Origin: Pseudomaricurvus hydrocarbonicus
Lineage (GTDB): Bacteria; Pseudomonadota; Gammaproteobacteria; Pseudomonadales; Cellvibrionaceae
Reading direction: 5' to 3'
Assembly: GCF_011602365.1 (NCBI RefSeq)
Contig: NZ_JAAONZ010000001.1
Span: 248,001-312,000, forward strand
DNA: 64,000 nucleotides
Shown: piece by piece, positions 55,956-64,000 of the stretch
Layout of the letters: every line of letters starts with the position of its first letter
How positions within the stretch are numbered: the stretch's first letter is position 1
The notes under the pieces: model-generated
The model's database searches: none
Seen by the model: the letters and a program-made list of their open reading frames with translations, nothing else
Told to the model about the DNA's origin: nothing
Program-made: the position numbers and the translations under genes

Positions 55956-56777
55956 CTACTGTACCCGCAGAATCCCCTGACGTCCGGCGCTGGAGGCTTT
56001 TCCCGGACTGCCGGCGTGACCACCGCGGGCATCACGGCCCAGAGAATACAACCAGCAACTGGCCGGATCACCCCCTTTACCGGCCGCCCCGGCTTCTCCT
56101 GCCAATCCCCCCTGGCCACCGTATTGGCGCACATCGATAACCTCCAGCCACTGAGGGTCGGCGAGTTTCAGGGTAATGTTGCCTCCGTCACCGCCAGGCT
56201 GACCATCGCCCCCCTGACCGCCAGATTGGCCACGTGAGGTTCCCCGCCCCCAACAGGTTGCGTCACGGCCGTTTTGCCCGGCCTCACCTGGCCACCCCCG
56301 CCCGCCGTCGCCACCACGGGTATCGAGCGTCAAGTTCGCGATACGACCCGACGCTAGCGTCAACCGCAGATCGGTTCCGTGCCCCCCGGGCACCCCCAAG
56401 TCTCCGTTCTCGCCGGTGGCAACAATCATGCTGCCGTCGGCAAAGTCGGCACGTTGTACCGTCAACACAAATTCCTCGTAGCGAGGCGCAATGCTGACGA
56501 TTGCCTTATGCGAGAGGGTTAAATGATTGACCCTCAAACTGCGAATATCCGCCGGAACAAACAGCTTTGCAGCAGTACCTACGGCTAACGACTCAAGTGT
56601 CAAATCACGATGGTTTGACGGCAACCGCAACCAGCCGTGATCATTGACGGCATACACCCGCTTGCTCATTGGTCCGGTTTGCTCTGCATCACCGGTGAAC
56701 TGCGTATCAGCCCTGGCCACCCCACAAAAGCTATTAAGGCCCAGCAATATCAGAAAAAGTGACGCGCTCCGCAACAT
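55956..56777 (-). CDS. Exported glycine-rich collagen-like protein
   Basis: A 273-residue protein with a signal peptide (about 1-23, ending ARA). Residues about 25-150 form a beta-rich region (LRVNHLTLSHKAIVSIAP); from about 125 the sequence is dominated by Gly-rich collagen-like segments (GGDGGRGWPGEAGQNGRDA, GGQGGDGQPGGDGGN, GGQGGLAGEAGAAGKGGD). Two cysteine motifs, ATCWGRG and SCWLYSLGRDA, interrupt the repeats and may form a disulfide. It lies 83 nt after the acyltransferase on the same strand. Function unknown; a surface or matrix role is plausible. Confidence 0.78.
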   Translation of the reverse strand: MLRSASLFLILLGLNSFCGVARADTQFTGDAEQTGPMSKRVYAVNDHGWLRLPSNHRDLTLESLAVGTAAKLFVPADIRSLRVNHLTLSHKAIVSIAPRYEEFVLTVQRADFADGSMIVATGENGDLGVPGGHGTDLRLTLASGRIANLTLDTRGGDGGRGWPGEAGQNGRDATCWGRGTSRGQSGGQGGDGQPGGDGGNITLKLADPQWLEVIDVRQYGGQGGLAGEAGAAGKGGDPASCWLYSLGRDARGGHAGSPGKASSAGRQGILRVQ

Positions 56778-56860
56778 GATAAACCCCAGATCCTTTTTGA
56801 ATGTGTTCTTATATCCGATGGCTGCCCAGTCAGGCAGCCGGCAACGGTTTCATCTGTTTT

Positions 56861-58027
56861 CTAAGCAACGGACTTACCCAAAGCTTTTAAATGACTCACC
56901 ACCGGGTTGGCGTAAATGCTTAAAAAGATATCCCGCTGCTCAGTCGGAATACCCTGCAAACGGCGAGACAACTCCTGCTGTTGAGCAGTGTATTTACGGG
57001 CATCAAACCTCACACCTTGGGCGGTCACCGGAAAATCTTCCACCTTGCCATGCAGCTGTTGATAGGCCAGATGGTTGCTCGGGTGTAGCACATAGTTATC
57101 CCACACCTGCCGATCCAATTCTTTTGCCACCGCTTCCGGGTTGTCATAATCGGCGGACAATACATCGCCAAAAGCAACATGGACGCAACCTTTTTGACCG
57201 GCAATGCCCATCGCAATGCTGGCCACATCTTCATTTTCATGTTTTTCGTAATTGCCATGTTCTGCGTGGGCAAACAGCTCATTCGCTTTGGCCGCGTCGC
57301 AAGGATCCCACTCATAAGAAATGGAGACCGGAACAATATTAAGCTCACGAATAAAGGTTGAGAAATCGACGGTTTTCGGACGACTCAACGCCAGCATACT
57401 GATGATGGCGGTATTGGTTGCATCCAGCCCGTCTTTCGCCCGGCCTTCCCGCTGAGCAATCCAGATATTGCTGTTTTCTTCCACAATGGAGTGGTGAATA
57501 TACGCCGACAAATGCTTTGAAGCCTTGAATTTCTCGCGCACACTGGTGGCGGAGCGCTTAACAATAAAACTTTTATTGAGGCGCATCAGGTCGGAGACAT
57601 ACGGCTTTGTCAGCAGGTTATCGCCAATGGCAATGCGCATGGTATCAAAGCCATTTTTATTCAACGCCCAGTTCACAAATGCCGGGTCCATTGCGATGTC
57701 CCGATGATTACTGATGAACAGGTAGTGCTTGTTCGCATCGAGGTGGTCAAGCCCGGATACCGTCAGTTGATCCACACAGCGATCAATCATATCGTCGAGG
57801 TAATGCGAGACAATTTCCTGCAACTGCCTGACCGAAGTCACACCCCGCAACTGCTGACTCAACACTCTTCTAACCAGCGGTTTTAACAGCCAGGGAACCC
57901 AACCGGCCAAGCGAGGGAAACGCAAACGAGTGACCGCATCAATCAACTCCGGTGCAGCCAGAACGCGAGCTATCGCAGGCTCTACTTCGGCATCATTATA
58001 GGGACGAATATCATCAAATTGAGTCAT
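56861..58027 (-). CDS. PlsC-family acyltransferase
   Basis: A 388-residue glycerolipid acyltransferase-like protein. The block ISNHRDIAMDPAFVN (residues about 105-119) is the acyltransferase motif; spacing from H108 to D114 is HX5D rather than the usual HX4D, a variant I recall from other members with NHRD. A later region WIAQREGRAKDG (about 205-216) matches the EG(x)R-type motif for glycerophosphate binding. No membrane helix is clear. ATG 58027 is used; the frame extends to 58084. The natural acceptor is unknown. Confidence 0.85.
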   Translation of the reverse strand: MTQFDDIRPYNDAEVEPAIARVLAAPELIDAVTRLRFPRLAGWVPWLLKPLVRRVLSQQLRGVTSVRQLQEIVSHYLDDMIDRCVDQLTVSGLDHLDANKHYLFISNHRDIAMDPAFVNWALNKNGFDTMRIAIGDNLLTKPYVSDLMRLNKSFIVKRSATSVREKFKASKHLSAYIHHSIVEENSNIWIAQREGRAKDGLDATNTAIISMLALSRPKTVDFSTFIRELNIVPVSISYEWDPCDAAKANELFAHAEHGNYEKHENEDVASIAMGIAGQKGCVHVAFGDVLSADYDNPEAVAKELDRQVWDNYVLHPSNHLAYQQLHGKVEDFPVTAQGVRFDARKYTAQQQELSRRLQGIPTEQRDIFLSIYANPVVSHLKALGKSVA

Positions 58028-58125
58028 GGTAACAATAGCTTTACAGGGGACCTGAGGGTCAATAACGCCTCGCCGGGGCAGCACATTCCTGTTGGACCTG
58101 TGACGACAGCAGCGGACGAGTTAAA

Positions 58126-58701
58126 ATGGTTAGCCAAAATACAGAATTTGCCCGGGGAATGCCACTGCTCATGCCGAAACCAAGCCACAAACTGCCCCCC
58201 AACGCCCCCTGCCCTTGCGGTCTCAACGCCCCGTTTGAACAATGTTGCGGCCCCCGCCTCAGCGGCCAGCAACCCGCCGCTACGGCGGAGCAGCTCATGC
58301 GCTCTCGTTACACCGCTCATGTACTCGCAGATGTGGATTATCTGATCAAAAGCTGGCAGGCTCCCAGCCCCCAATCCATTGATCGAGCGGCCATTGATCA
58401 ATGGAGCCGCCAGTCGGACTGGCGTGGGCTGACCATTCACCGCACGGAAAAAGGGTGCACTGGCGATGACGAGGGCTGGGTGGACTTTTCGGCCTTTTAT
58501 TCCAGCAAAAATCTCGACGATCGCGCAGCCCCCGCCCAGATAGAAGAACACCGGGAACACTCGTATTTTGTTCGCCAAAACGAGCATTGGTACTATGTAA
58601 GCGGCTCCCCACAAGACACAGACACCACCTCAAACATCGGTCGCAACAGTCCTTGCCCATGCGGTAGCGGCAAGAAATTCAAACGCTGCTGTGGCCCATA
58701 A
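58126..58701 (+). CDS. YchJ-family SEC-C protein
   Basis: A protein of up to 191 residues with two SEC-C zinc motifs, one near each end (PCPCGLNAPFEQCCGP and PCPCGSGKKFKRCCGP), flanking the YchJ middle domain (AEQLMRSRYTAHVLADVDYLIKSW). SEC-C motifs bind zinc and resemble the SecA tail. The function of YchJ is unknown. Three in-frame ATG codons (58126, 58159, 58171) are possible; 58171 gives the most family-like N-terminus, but 58126 has an upstream ACGAG. It is divergent from the acyltransferase. Confidence 0.88.
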   Translation: MVSQNTEFARGMPLLMPKPSHKLPPNAPCPCGLNAPFEQCCGPRLSGQQPAATAEQLMRSRYTAHVLADVDYLIKSWQAPSPQSIDRAAIDQWSRQSDWRGLTIHRTEKGCTGDDEGWVDFSAFYSSKNLDDRAAPAQIEEHREHSYFVRQNEHWYYVSGSPQDTDTTSNIGRNSPCPCGSGKKFKRCCGP

Positions 58702-58874
58702 CCCCGCCTTGCCCCTGCATCCGGTTGCTCGCCACAATCTGGCGGGGCACTCAAAAGCCGGATGAGTGCACTCGGGGTAGAGCCCCTCTCCCGGACAAGG
58801 TAAAATAGCCCGCACCACGCCATTACGCACTTTCAATCTCTCGCCATCACACTCGACGTAGTTAAGAAACAGTT

Positions 58875-59966
58875 ATGATCACCAGTATCGGTCAGTTGCT
58901 CGAACAAATGGGCGTCACTTCACGTATTTTCGACCTTGGGCGCCACATTCAGGAAATCAGCACCGCGACTTTTGCGGAGTTTGAGGCACAGGCCGTGGCC
59001 TACCCGGCCCCCTACCTGCATCACGCCTGGATTGGGCTGCTGTTCTGGGACCCGGACACCCCTGACATTCCGCTGTTGTGGTTTATCAAATTACCCCTCG
59101 ACGAGCAGGGCAAGATCGTACCGGCGCAGCGGGATCAGTTCCTCCAGCAGTTGCTCGTCGCGCTGGGTTCCAACATCGAAGCCAGCAAGCAAGGTGAACA
59201 ACTGGCGGCGGTGCTGGAAGGCAACCCTTATGTGTTCACACCCACACCAGAGCGACAGGCGGCGATTCACGCCCGCGTCAACCTGTTGCTGAACAACCCC
59301 CCCAGTGATTTTTACGCAGCCACTTGCGACTACCTGAACAGCAACCTGGAAGCCTGGCATCAGCTCGGCATACAAGGGCTGGCCGATGTCGCCGTGCGCT
59401 GGCCGGAGCATCAACAAACGTTGATTCAGGCCATCGCCTCAATGCCTCCCGCCCCGCTGATCGGGTTGTGCCAGTGCCTGGAGAATGAAGCAATCAACGG
59501 CGCTGTGGGCAAAGCCCTCCACAGCCGCCTGCTGTCATCACTGACCAATTTCAACACAGAAGATGGCCTTGAAACCGCAAATTCCGAGACCCCACTGTGC
59601 GCAGCACTGGTTCGCGGACTGTCGCAGTGCCGCGCGCTTGAACTGCGACAGAAAGCCCTGACCCAACTGCTGGCGTCCCCGGCCATCAACCACATTGAAG
59701 TACTTGCAGCGATCGCCACCCGCTGCGCGCAAGATCTCTGCAATCCGGAAATCTGCCTGCCATTCCTGGAAGCCCTGTGTCTGCATGGCCAGCAAAACTT
59801 CAACCGTATTCTGGCCGACCTGCTTTTTTGTGCCGCCATTCGCCCCCACATCCTCGCCGCATTTCGCCAGCAGCAGCGCTCGGTTGAACTGAGCATTGCC
59901 ATCGGCGGCCTGCTCAATCCACAAACGCCCCCTGCTGACCCGCCGCCACCGGCCACCCTGCACTGA
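58875..59966 (+). CDS. DUF3549 family protein
   Basis: A 363-residue protein matching DUF3549, a family known mainly from pseudomonads and relatives. The N-terminal part (SIGQLLEQMGVTSRIFDLGRHIQ; HHAWIGLLFWDPDTPDIPLLWF) is beta-rich and conserved; the rest is a run of helical repeats, HEAT-like in appearance (LIGLCQCLENEAINGAVGKA). No signal peptide. Function unknown. Confidence 0.85.
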   Translation: MITSIGQLLEQMGVTSRIFDLGRHIQEISTATFAEFEAQAVAYPAPYLHHAWIGLLFWDPDTPDIPLLWFIKLPLDEQGKIVPAQRDQFLQQLLVALGSNIEASKQGEQLAAVLEGNPYVFTPTPERQAAIHARVNLLLNNPPSDFYAATCDYLNSNLEAWHQLGIQGLADVAVRWPEHQQTLIQAIASMPPAPLIGLCQCLENEAINGAVGKALHSRLLSSLTNFNTEDGLETANSETPLCAALVRGLSQCRALELRQKALTQLLASPAINHIEVLAAIATRCAQDLCNPEICLPFLEALCLHGQQNFNRILADLLFCAAIRPHILAAFRQQQRSVELSIAIGGLLNPQTPPADPPPPATLH

Positions 59967-60267
59967 CCGCAGATCACCAGCGAGTCCAAAGACCGGCAGT
60001 TGACAGCCGCCATCACGGCGGTTGTCGCAGGCGATGCTGTCAAGGTCACTGACGCTCATTGGCTAGCCCCTGTATCGGCAGGAACCGTGCAAAAAAGCTC
60101 ATAAACGAGGCGTGCGTCACAGAGATATTTCGAGCAGTTATCACTTTCCGTTTTTCTGCGACAGAATCATTTAAAGACTCGCGTTTTTTGTGAATAACGT
60201 AGCATTCAGCGCCAACCCAAGTCCCTAAACTGGGGGTAAGTTCACAGGATTGACTTGGGGCCATCTC
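59967..60267. other. Gene-free stretch before the EF-hand gene
   Basis: About 300 nt. A strong hairpin (GACAGCCGCC at 60002-60011 with GGCGGTTGTC at 60017-60026, one G-T pair) lies 35 nt after the DUF3549 gene but has no T-tract. Nothing else is recognised. Confidence 0.5.
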
Positions 60268-60753
60268 ATGAAGAACACACCAGCATTGACCTTACCGGCA
60301 AACCCACGACGAGCCACCACTCTAGCTGCCGGGCTTTTCTGGTTAACGTGTACCAGTGCACTAGCCGCCGATGACAAGCCATGGCTGATGGCCAAGTACG
60401 ATCTCAACGGTGACAATGCCATCACCCTGCAAGAGCTTACCGACAAGAAAAAATCGCTGTTTTCCCAGCTGGACAGTGATCAGGACGGCGTCATCAGTTT
60501 TGTTGAATACGAAGGCATCGACAGCGCAAAACGCAAAGTGCTCTTGAAATCCCGCTTTGACCGTCTGGATGAAAATCAGGATGGGCAGGTGACAGAAAAT
60601 GAATACGCGTCCTTTGTCGGCCGTTTCAATCATCTGGACAGCGATGGCGATGGCGCGCTCAGCTCAGGGGAAGTCGCTCAGAAAAAGCTGGCGTCACAGG
60701 ACACCAACAATGCGCACTGCCTGCTGTGGTTTTGCTTTCGCAGTAATTTATAA
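60268..60753 (+). CDS. Exported four-EF-hand protein
   Basis: A 161-residue protein with a signal peptide (about 1-34, ending ALA) and four EF-hand calcium loops: DLNGDNAITLQE, DSDQDGVISFVE, DENQDGQVTENE and DSDGDGALSSGE. The third and fourth have full acidic ligand sets; the first lacks an acidic residue at loop position 3. This is a periplasmic calmodulin-like calcium binder of unknown partner. The C-terminus ends unusually in a Cys- and Phe-containing LLWFCFRSNL. ATG 60268 is used over a TTG at 60250. Confidence 0.88.
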   Translation: MKNTPALTLPANPRRATTLAAGLFWLTCTSALAADDKPWLMAKYDLNGDNAITLQELTDKKKSLFSQLDSDQDGVISFVEYEGIDSAKRKVLLKSRFDRLDENQDGQVTENEYASFVGRFNHLDSDGDGALSSGEVAQKKLASQDTNNAHCLLWFCFRSNL

Positions 60754-60944
60754 GAATCCGGGAGAGGTGTAACAAACAGCCGTTGCCTTGCGCGGGCTCG
60801 GTCCGCAGATCTGCCCACGCCCTTCTCGCTCCACGCCCTACTTCACATTCCTGTCAGCAGCTGCAGAGCCTATCGGTTAACTTAACACCGTAAAGCCTAG
60901 CCATATCAAAACAACAGCGCGCGATCGAAAGAACAACACGCGGC

Positions 60945-61955
60945 TTAGCGGCTGCCGGAATACCAATTTACATCGCGGGCACAGGCATCCACCTGATCCA
61001 CCACATCCAGAATCAGCGCAAATAACGCCATGCGTACCAGCACACCGTTATCCGCCTGACGAAAGATGGCCAGATTGGGATTCAGGTTCAAATCATTATC
61101 CAGCTCGTTGGCATCCTCCCGGGAATCTCTCGGTAAGGGGTGCATGATAACGGTGTTGGGTTCACAGTACTGGGTGTAAATGGCCTGGTTGAGCCGAAAG
61201 CGTCCGCGGTACAAATTCGCCTCTTCCTTGGAGGTAAATCGCTCCTCCTGAATACGGGTGGCGTAAGCGATGTCAACATGGCCAATACCGTGCGCCAGGT
61301 CCTCAGACACAATCACGCCCAGTCCCGCTTCGCGCATGTTTTCCACCACCGATTCCGGCATCGCCAGCTCCGGAGGGGAGACCAGAGTGACGTGGACATT
61401 GTCAAACAGACACAACAGCTTGCACAGTGAGTGCACCGTACGGCCATGCTTCAAATCACCGATCATGGCGATGCGCAAGCCATCCAGTGGACGTCCCCGA
61501 TCCGCCAGCTCTTTGCGAATAGTGTAAAGATCCAGCAGCGCCTGGCTGGGGTGCTCATTGGCACCGTCACCGCCATTGATCACCGGGACACGGCTGGCGG
61601 CCGCAAACTCGGCCACGGAACCCGACTCCGGGTGCCGCATACAAATCACATCGCTGTAGCCGGAAAGAACCCTCGCGGTGTCGTACAGCGACTCGCCCTT
61701 GGTGATGGCCGAACTTTTAAAGCCCGTGGTTTCACGCACATCACCACCCAAAAGGTTAAATGCTGCGCCAAAACTGACGCGAGTACGGGTACTGGGCTCA
61801 AAGAACATATTGCCCAGAATGGCGCCCTCAAGCACCCGCGTCACTCGCCGCCGCTGCGCGTAAGGCTCCATGGAATCAGCGACCTTGAAAACTCGCTCAA
61901 TATCCGCCCGCTCAAACTGTTTAATGGACAATATATGCGCGCCGGTAAATTCCAT
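60945..61955 (-). CDS. pyrB: Aspartate carbamoyltransferase
   Basis: A 336-residue transcarbamylase making carbamoyl-aspartate in pyrimidine synthesis. The carbamoyl-phosphate site FEPSTRTRVSF (STRTR at 55-59), NGGDGANEHPSQALLD and MHPLPRDSRED are intact. ATG 61955 gives the conserved MEFTGAHILSIKQF start; the open frame continues to 62054. No pyrI and no pyrC-like pseudo-dihydroorotase adjoins it, so it differs both from the E. coli and from the Pseudomonas arrangements. Confidence 0.97.
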   Translation of the reverse strand: MEFTGAHILSIKQFERADIERVFKVADSMEPYAQRRRVTRVLEGAILGNMFFEPSTRTRVSFGAAFNLLGGDVRETTGFKSSAITKGESLYDTARVLSGYSDVICMRHPESGSVAEFAAASRVPVINGGDGANEHPSQALLDLYTIRKELADRGRPLDGLRIAMIGDLKHGRTVHSLCKLLCLFDNVHVTLVSPPELAMPESVVENMREAGLGVIVSEDLAHGIGHVDIAYATRIQEERFTSKEEANLYRGRFRLNQAIYTQYCEPNTVIMHPLPRDSREDANELDNDLNLNPNLAIFRQADNGVLVRMALFALILDVVDQVDACARDVNWYSGSR

Positions 61956-62086
61956 GGTTGACCTCAAAAATGGCAAATTAAAACGCTGCAATTGTAGCCT
62001 TGGCAGCGCCATTCCACCATCGGATTTTGTCAGCACGCGGGTAAAAAGATGCATGTTGCGGTCAGCGGACCCGGCTTCCTGACAAC

Positions 62087-62175
62087 CTGGCGAAACGATT
62101 TGACGGAGACCGGCGGGACGGCTTTACAGAGCTGGCGAGACGACCTTATCAGAACTGGCGTGGCTAGTATAAGGG
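62087..62175. repeat. Degenerate 22-23-bp repeats upstream of pyrB
   Basis: Four imperfect units begin at 62087, 62110, 62132 and 62155 with CTGGCGAAACGA, CCGGCGGGACGG, CTGGCGAGACGA and CTGGCGTGGCTA. The period of 22-23 bp and the common CTGGCG-(A/G)-ACG core suggest decay of a tandem array. Confidence 0.5.
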
Positions 62176-62187
62176 CTGTGACGATGG

Positions 62188-63195
62188 CTATGGGGCCGTG
62201 ACGATGGCGCCGAGACGCGGATCCAGAGGTGTCAGTGCCGGCGCCCCCTTACCCTGGCTCTCACCACCACTATCGGTCATCACGATAGCGCCCTGACTCT
62301 TAAGTCGCTCGATACGGGCTGCAAGATTGGGGTGGGTTTGGGTCCATTCACGCCAGCGGCTGTCGCCGTGTTCACTGAGCATTTGTTGAAAGAATTCGTC
62401 CGCCCCCTGCAGGTGCCCATAGTGACTCAGCAATACCTGCACCGCCGCCGCATCCGCTTCACGCTCCATGTCGCGGCTGAAGCTCGACATGGTCAACAGC
62501 CCCGCCTGCCCCAACACGCTGTTCAAGGCCGACGCGCTCTGGCCGCCCGAAACCGCCAACAACAGAAACTGCACCAGCGCCCCCCGGCTGAGAGACTGTA
62601 TCGGGTGACGATGATTAACGTGGGCCATTTCATGAGAAAGCACCATTGCCAACGCATTTTCACTGCGCGTCACTGACAACAGGCCAGTGGTCACAAAAAT
62701 GTGGCCGCCGAGCGTGGCCCAGGCATTGGGTGTCGTTTCTGCCAAGAGGTGGAAGTGATACTGAATATGCTCCGAGGGCCGGGCAGCAGACCTCTCCTGA
62801 GACCGCAGCAGGCGCTCACCCAGCTCTTGAAGCGCCAAGGCCGCAGCCGGAAAAAGGTCCACCTCGTCCAGACGCATCTCCGGTACTGCAGGATTGATGT
62901 GCGCAGTGGCCCCTTCCCGGGAAGCGACGTCCTTTGCTGTTTCGGGCTCGCGCGGCGGCTCTTCATTCAGCGGCGACTCTTCATTCAGCTGTTGCTCGAA
63001 GAGCTCCGTCACCGCCTGCTCCCAGCGAAAGGGAATGAGCGGGGCCAACCACTGCGCCAGCACACTGAACAGCAAGACCGCCAATACCAACGTCGTCACC
63101 ACCCCCGCCAACAACCACAAAAACTCTTTCAACGGGTTTTCAGCGGAGCTGTTAATGCCCTCCGGAATTTTGGGGTTCACACGCAATCGGGTCAT
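62188..63195 (-). CDS. Membrane-anchored M48-family metallopeptidase
   Basis: A 335-residue protease. One membrane helix (about 26-50, LWLLAGVVTTLVLAVLLFSV) is followed by an acidic linker containing a six-residue duplication (LNEESP, LNEEPP) and the peptidase domain with HEMAH (188-192), zinc ligands H188 and H192, and a third ligand in MEREADAAAV. It resembles Oma1/LoiP/YggG-type envelope quality-control proteases. ATG 63195 is used; a GTG at 63204 is possible. Two YbjQ-family genes lie upstream on the same strand. Confidence 0.9.
   Translation of the reverse strand: MTRLRVNPKIPEGINSSAENPLKEFLWLLAGVVTTLVLAVLLFSVLAQWLAPLIPFRWEQAVTELFEQQLNEESPLNEEPPREPETAKDVASREGATAHINPAVPEMRLDEVDLFPAAALALQELGERLLRSQERSAARPSEHIQYHFHLLAETTPNAWATLGGHIFVTTGLLSVTRSENALAMVLSHEMAHVNHRHPIQSLSRGALVQFLLLAVSGGQSASALNSVLGQAGLLTMSSFSRDMEREADAAAVQVLLSHYGHLQGADEFFQQMLSEHGDSRWREWTQTHPNLAARIERLKSQGAIVMTDSGGESQGKGAPALTPLDPRLGAIVTAP
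62953..62988 (-). repeat. In-frame 18-bp duplication in the M48 peptidase gene
   Basis: Two adjacent 18-bp copies (62953-62970 and 62971-62988) differ at one base and encode the LNEE(S/P)P repeat in the linker between the membrane helix and the protease domain. Confidence 0.85.
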
Positions 63196-63324
63196 CCGCT
63201 CCACTTTTGAGTACTGAGGTTCACTCCGGCTGTAAGCCCGCCCTTGCGCTCACAGATGTTGATACTGCTAACATCGCAACTGTCGGCAATTCGAAACCGT
63301 TACCGGACACTCGCCGCAACAGGG

Positions 63325-63792
63325 TTAAGTCCGCCCTCCGACGGGGATCAAGGCCGTACCGTACACCAGCACTTCCATGGAGCCGAGCCCCTGACCAGCA
63401 TTACCGGAAACCCGACTGGTTTCAAACTTGGTGTTGATGATGGTCTCGGCACCCATAGTGCGGGCCTGCTCCTGCATGCGCAGTAACGCTTCCCGCCGCG
63501 CCCGATCCAGCAACGATTCGTAAGCCGTAATGCGCCCACCGATCAGGCTGCGCAATCCCGCTGCGACCACTTTAAAATAATCAACAGAGATAACCACGCT
63601 GCCATTCACCAGGTGAAAGCGGTGTTGCAGAAATTCGGGCTCAGGCACGCGCTCGGTGGTGACCACGATGTGGCGCAGCTCATCTTCCCTTTGAAAAATA
63701 CTCTGATAGTGCTTGCGCTCAGCCCGGCGTCCGAAAACATAACCACACAGCAGCAGAGTCAGAAAAACACCCAGCTGTAACAGGGCCTCCAT
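63325..63792 (-). CDS. Membrane-anchored YbjQ-family protein
   Basis: A 155-residue protein. An N-terminal hydrophobic segment (about 3-21) is followed by a basic stretch and a YbjQ/UPF0145 domain (about 48-150; the core GAETIINTKFETSRVSG and GSMEVLVYGTALIPV). YbjQ proteins form pentamers and are annotated as putative heavy-metal binding, without firm function. Its ATG overlaps the stop of the next YbjQ gene (TGATG), so the pair is coupled. It lies 129 nt upstream of the M48 gene. Confidence 0.85.
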   Translation of the reverse strand: MEALLQLGVFLTLLLCGYVFGRRAERKHYQSIFQREDELRHIVVTTERVPEPEFLQHRFHLVNGSVVISVDYFKVVAAGLRSLIGGRITAYESLLDRARREALLRMQEQARTMGAETIINTKFETSRVSGNAGQGLGSMEVLVYGTALIPVGGRT

Positions 63793-64000
63793 CAGCGATC
63801 TTCCAAGGTCACTGCCGTGCCATAGGCCAGGATTTCTGACGCTCCCGCCGCAATCGCCGAGGTGGCGAAACGGACATTGATCACCGCATTTGCCCCAATG
63901 CTTTGCGCCTGAGCGGTCATGCGGTCAATGGCTTCCTGGCGAGACTCCTGCAGCAAATCGGTGTAACTGCTGAGTTCCCCACCAAAGATGTTCTTAAACC
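63792..64000 (-). CDS. YbjQ-family protein, 5' end beyond the window
   Basis: The C-terminal 69 codons of a YbjQ/UPF0145 protein: FGGELSSYTDLLQESRQEAI, GANAVINVRFATSAI and EILAYGTAVTLEDR are seen, ending in TGA that overlaps the next ATG by one base. The start lies past position 64000. It is soluble in the part seen, unlike its membrane-anchored neighbour. Confidence 0.9.
   Translation of the reverse strand, partial: FKNIFGGELSSYTDLLQESRQEAIDRMTAQAQSIGANAVINVRFATSAIAAGASEILAYGTAVTLEDR

Overview
The window is chromosome from a marine-type gammaproteobacterium, closest in gene content and order to Pseudomonadales/Cellvibrionales. No rRNA operon, insertion sequence, prophage or CRISPR array was seen. 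Most of it is housekeeping backbone. From memory, accA-dnaE, nadA, tRNA-Lys-queC-cpoB-pal-tolBARQ-ybgC-ruvBAC-yebC-aspS, proS, acylphosphatase-TlpA-YihY, arsC-wrbA-DUF2069, sppA, hda-DUF2066-purMN-DUF3108 and nrdAB follow the local order of Pseudomonas chromosomes. The genus is not assignable without searches.

Layout: 1-2200 holds a potassium channel carrying a zinc ribbon, a small zinc-ribbon membrane protein, YciH and a DUF3820 protein. 2258-8459 holds accA, dnaE and nadA on the minus strand. 8953-21956 holds two identical tRNA-Lys genes, then queC, the tol-pal envelope operon, the ruv Holliday-junction operon, yebC, aspS and an FmdB zinc ribbon, all minus strand. 22713-26136 holds an HU-like protein with a Lys/Ala/Pro tail, a HIT protein, proS and a lytic transglycosylase.

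The accessory region is 26138-35400: an AraC-type regulator, a TonB-dependent receptor, a cytochrome-quinoprotein dehydrogenase, a lipoprotein PQQ dehydrogenase related to membrane glucose dehydrogenase, and a c-type cytochrome fused to a Vgb-like propeller. It sits inside otherwise conserved backbone and looks like a self-contained periplasmic alcohol or sugar oxidation system with its own uptake receptor and regulator. It has no PQQ biosynthesis genes, so the cofactor comes from elsewhere, perhaps through the receptor. This is the best candidate for a little-described system.

35710-49000 returns to backbone: acylphosphatase, thioredoxin-like lipoprotein, YihY with a long acidic tail, arsC-wrbA-DUF2069, sppA, hda, DUF2066, purM, purN, DUF3108, slyD and a zinc ribbon. 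49184-64000 holds nrdAB with a long leader bearing NrdR-like and DnaA sites, three small unknown genes, a glycine-rich collagen-like exported protein, a PlsC-family acyltransferase, a SEC-C protein, a DUF3549 protein, an EF-hand protein, pyrB, an M48 metallopeptidase and two YbjQ proteins, the last cut by the window end.

A recurring non-coding theme is short tandem arrays in gene gaps: 13-bp units between ruvB and ruvA, 22-bp units upstream of arsC, 7-bp units after slyD, and degenerate 22-23-bp units upstream of pyrB. Several start codons were moved downstream of the longest open frame where a family start and a ribosome binding site supported it; each such choice is stated in the entry.
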